This document shows, piece after piece, positions 60,278-60,858 of a DNA stretch of 60,858 nt (the stretch's first letter is position 1; each line of letters opens with the position of its first letter). Source of the stretch: Candidatus Rokubacteria bacterium 13_1_40CM_68_15 (GTDB taxonomy: Bacteria > Methylomirabilota > Methylomirabilia > Rokubacteriales > CSP1-6); NCBI GenBank assembly GCA_001917585.1, contig MNEG01000043.1, positions 1-60,858 on the forward strand, read 5' to 3'. The notes under the pieces are model-generated. The model was not told where the DNA came from and did no database searches. It saw only the letters and a program-made list of their open reading frames with translations. A program made the translations under genes and the position numbers.

Positions 60278-60858
60278 CGCCGCGAGAGGCGGCGCGCGCC
60301 ATCTGGGACGCGGCGCTGGCCGCCGGCGACGTTCGCGTGCTCGTTGACCAGGCTCTCCAGCGCGAAGCCGGCCGCCTCGCCGGAGCCGAGCGGATCCTCG
60401 TCCTCGGTTGTGGCAAGGCGAGCGCCGCGATGGCGCGTGCCGCCGAAGAGGTCCTGGGCGATCGCGTCGTCGGTGGGTTCGTCGTCGTCAAGGACGGCTA
60501 CACGGCGCCGACACGGCGGGTGACGATCGCCGAGGCCGGTCATCCCGTTCCCGACGCTCGCGGGGAAGCCGCAGCCGACCGCCTGCTGGCGCTCGCCCGT
60601 GACGCCGGGCCCAACGATCAACTGCTCTTCCTGGTGTCCGGCGGTGGCTCGGCGCTGACCCCGGCGCCCACCCCGCCGGTCACGCTGGCGGAGAAGCAGG
60701 CGGTCACGCGACTGCTGCTCGCCTCCGGTGCCACCATCAACGAGGTCAACGCCGTTCGCAAGCACCTCTCGCGCTTCAAGGGAGGCCAGCTCGCCCGGGC
60801 CGCGGCTCCGGCCCCCATTCTCACGCTCGCGCTGTCCGACGTCATCGGCGATCCGCTC
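60274..60858 (+). CDS. Glycerate 2-kinase (GckA-type), N-terminal part
   Basis: The gene runs off the window; 195 codons are visible. The segments AERILVLGCGKASAAMARAA, VVKDGYTAPTRRVTIAEAGH, and LLFLVSGGGSALTPAP match type II glycerate kinases, which phosphorylate glycerate to 2-phosphoglycerate. TTG overlaps the aminotransferase stop, so the pair is cotranslated; serine or glyoxylate metabolism is a possible common theme. Confidence 0.9.
   Translation, partial: MTPREAARAIWDAALAAGDVRVLVDQALQREAGRLAGAERILVLGCGKASAAMARAAEEVLGDRVVGGFVVVKDGYTAPTRRVTIAEAGHPVPDARGEAAADRLLALARDAGPNDQLLFLVSGGGSALTPAPTPPVTLAEKQAVTRLLLASGATINEVNAVRKHLSRFKGGQLARAAAPAPILTLALSDVIGDPL

Overview
The window is a GC-rich bacterial chromosome segment with short gene gaps and many ATGA, GTGA or TGATG overlaps between neighbours. 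Gene content (TAXI-type TRAP transport, paired TldD/TldE genes, many SDR enzymes, a family-B DNA polymerase, large hybrid kinases, likely selenoproteins) fits an environmental lineage such as Rokubacteria/Methylomirabilota. That placement is inferred, not proven. No rRNA, tRNA, CRISPR array, insertion sequence or prophage was found.

Layout. 1-4.9 kb: end of a TAXI TRAP receptor, a type IV pilin-like gene behind a sigma-54-like promoter, three small exported proteins, a fused TRAP permease and a CGNR regulator. 4.9-10.2 kb: a short MutY overlapping a Nudix hydrolase, a YgfZ-like protein, a thioredoxin-domain protein, QueC and a Rid protein lacking the usual arginine. 10.2-15.3 kb: a TPP riboswitch with an attenuator controlling thiS-thiG-thiE, then thiO, an amidohydrolase and a cobalamin-binding-type protein. 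15.4-20.9 kb: a first TldD/TldE pair, a TatD hydrolase, an alpha/beta hydrolase and a metallopeptidase. 21-27 kb: a hypothetical gene, a frameshifted HlyD/EmrA gene and two translationally coupled hybrid histidine kinases. 27-35.6 kb: UppP with a FabL-like reductase, a CinA-domain protein, two glycosyltransferases, a 120-bp tandem repeat, a Rieske/NTF2 pair, an ABC-2 exporter and a nickel/cobalt permease.

35.6-42.3 kb is one tightly packed minus-strand operon: moeA, tldD2, a rhodanese, tldE2 and a split transketolase. The rhodanese has an in-frame UGA where its catalytic cysteine belongs, with a SECIS-like hairpin just behind. At 46.9-47.5 kb a DsbA/FrnE-type gene likewise has UGA at the first cysteine of its CPWC motif, again followed by a hairpin. 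Both are best read as selenoproteins that ordinary gene calling would truncate. A Pol II-type DNA polymerase with a C-terminal clamp-binding motif overlaps the second one.

42.3-54.8 kb: RDD and DUF309 proteins, several SDRs (one inactivated), an RRM protein, a YihY protein, a lipoprotein peptidase and two tandem PhoD phosphatases. 54.8-60.9 kb: a large membrane protein, then a threonine synthase-like enzyme with a sulfur carrier ending Gly-Gly-Ala and a NIL-domain protein, which together look like a protein-thiocarboxylate sulfur-transfer module. Two tandem copies of an unidentified structured element with compensatory base changes follow, then an aminotransferase and the start of a glycerate 2-kinase.
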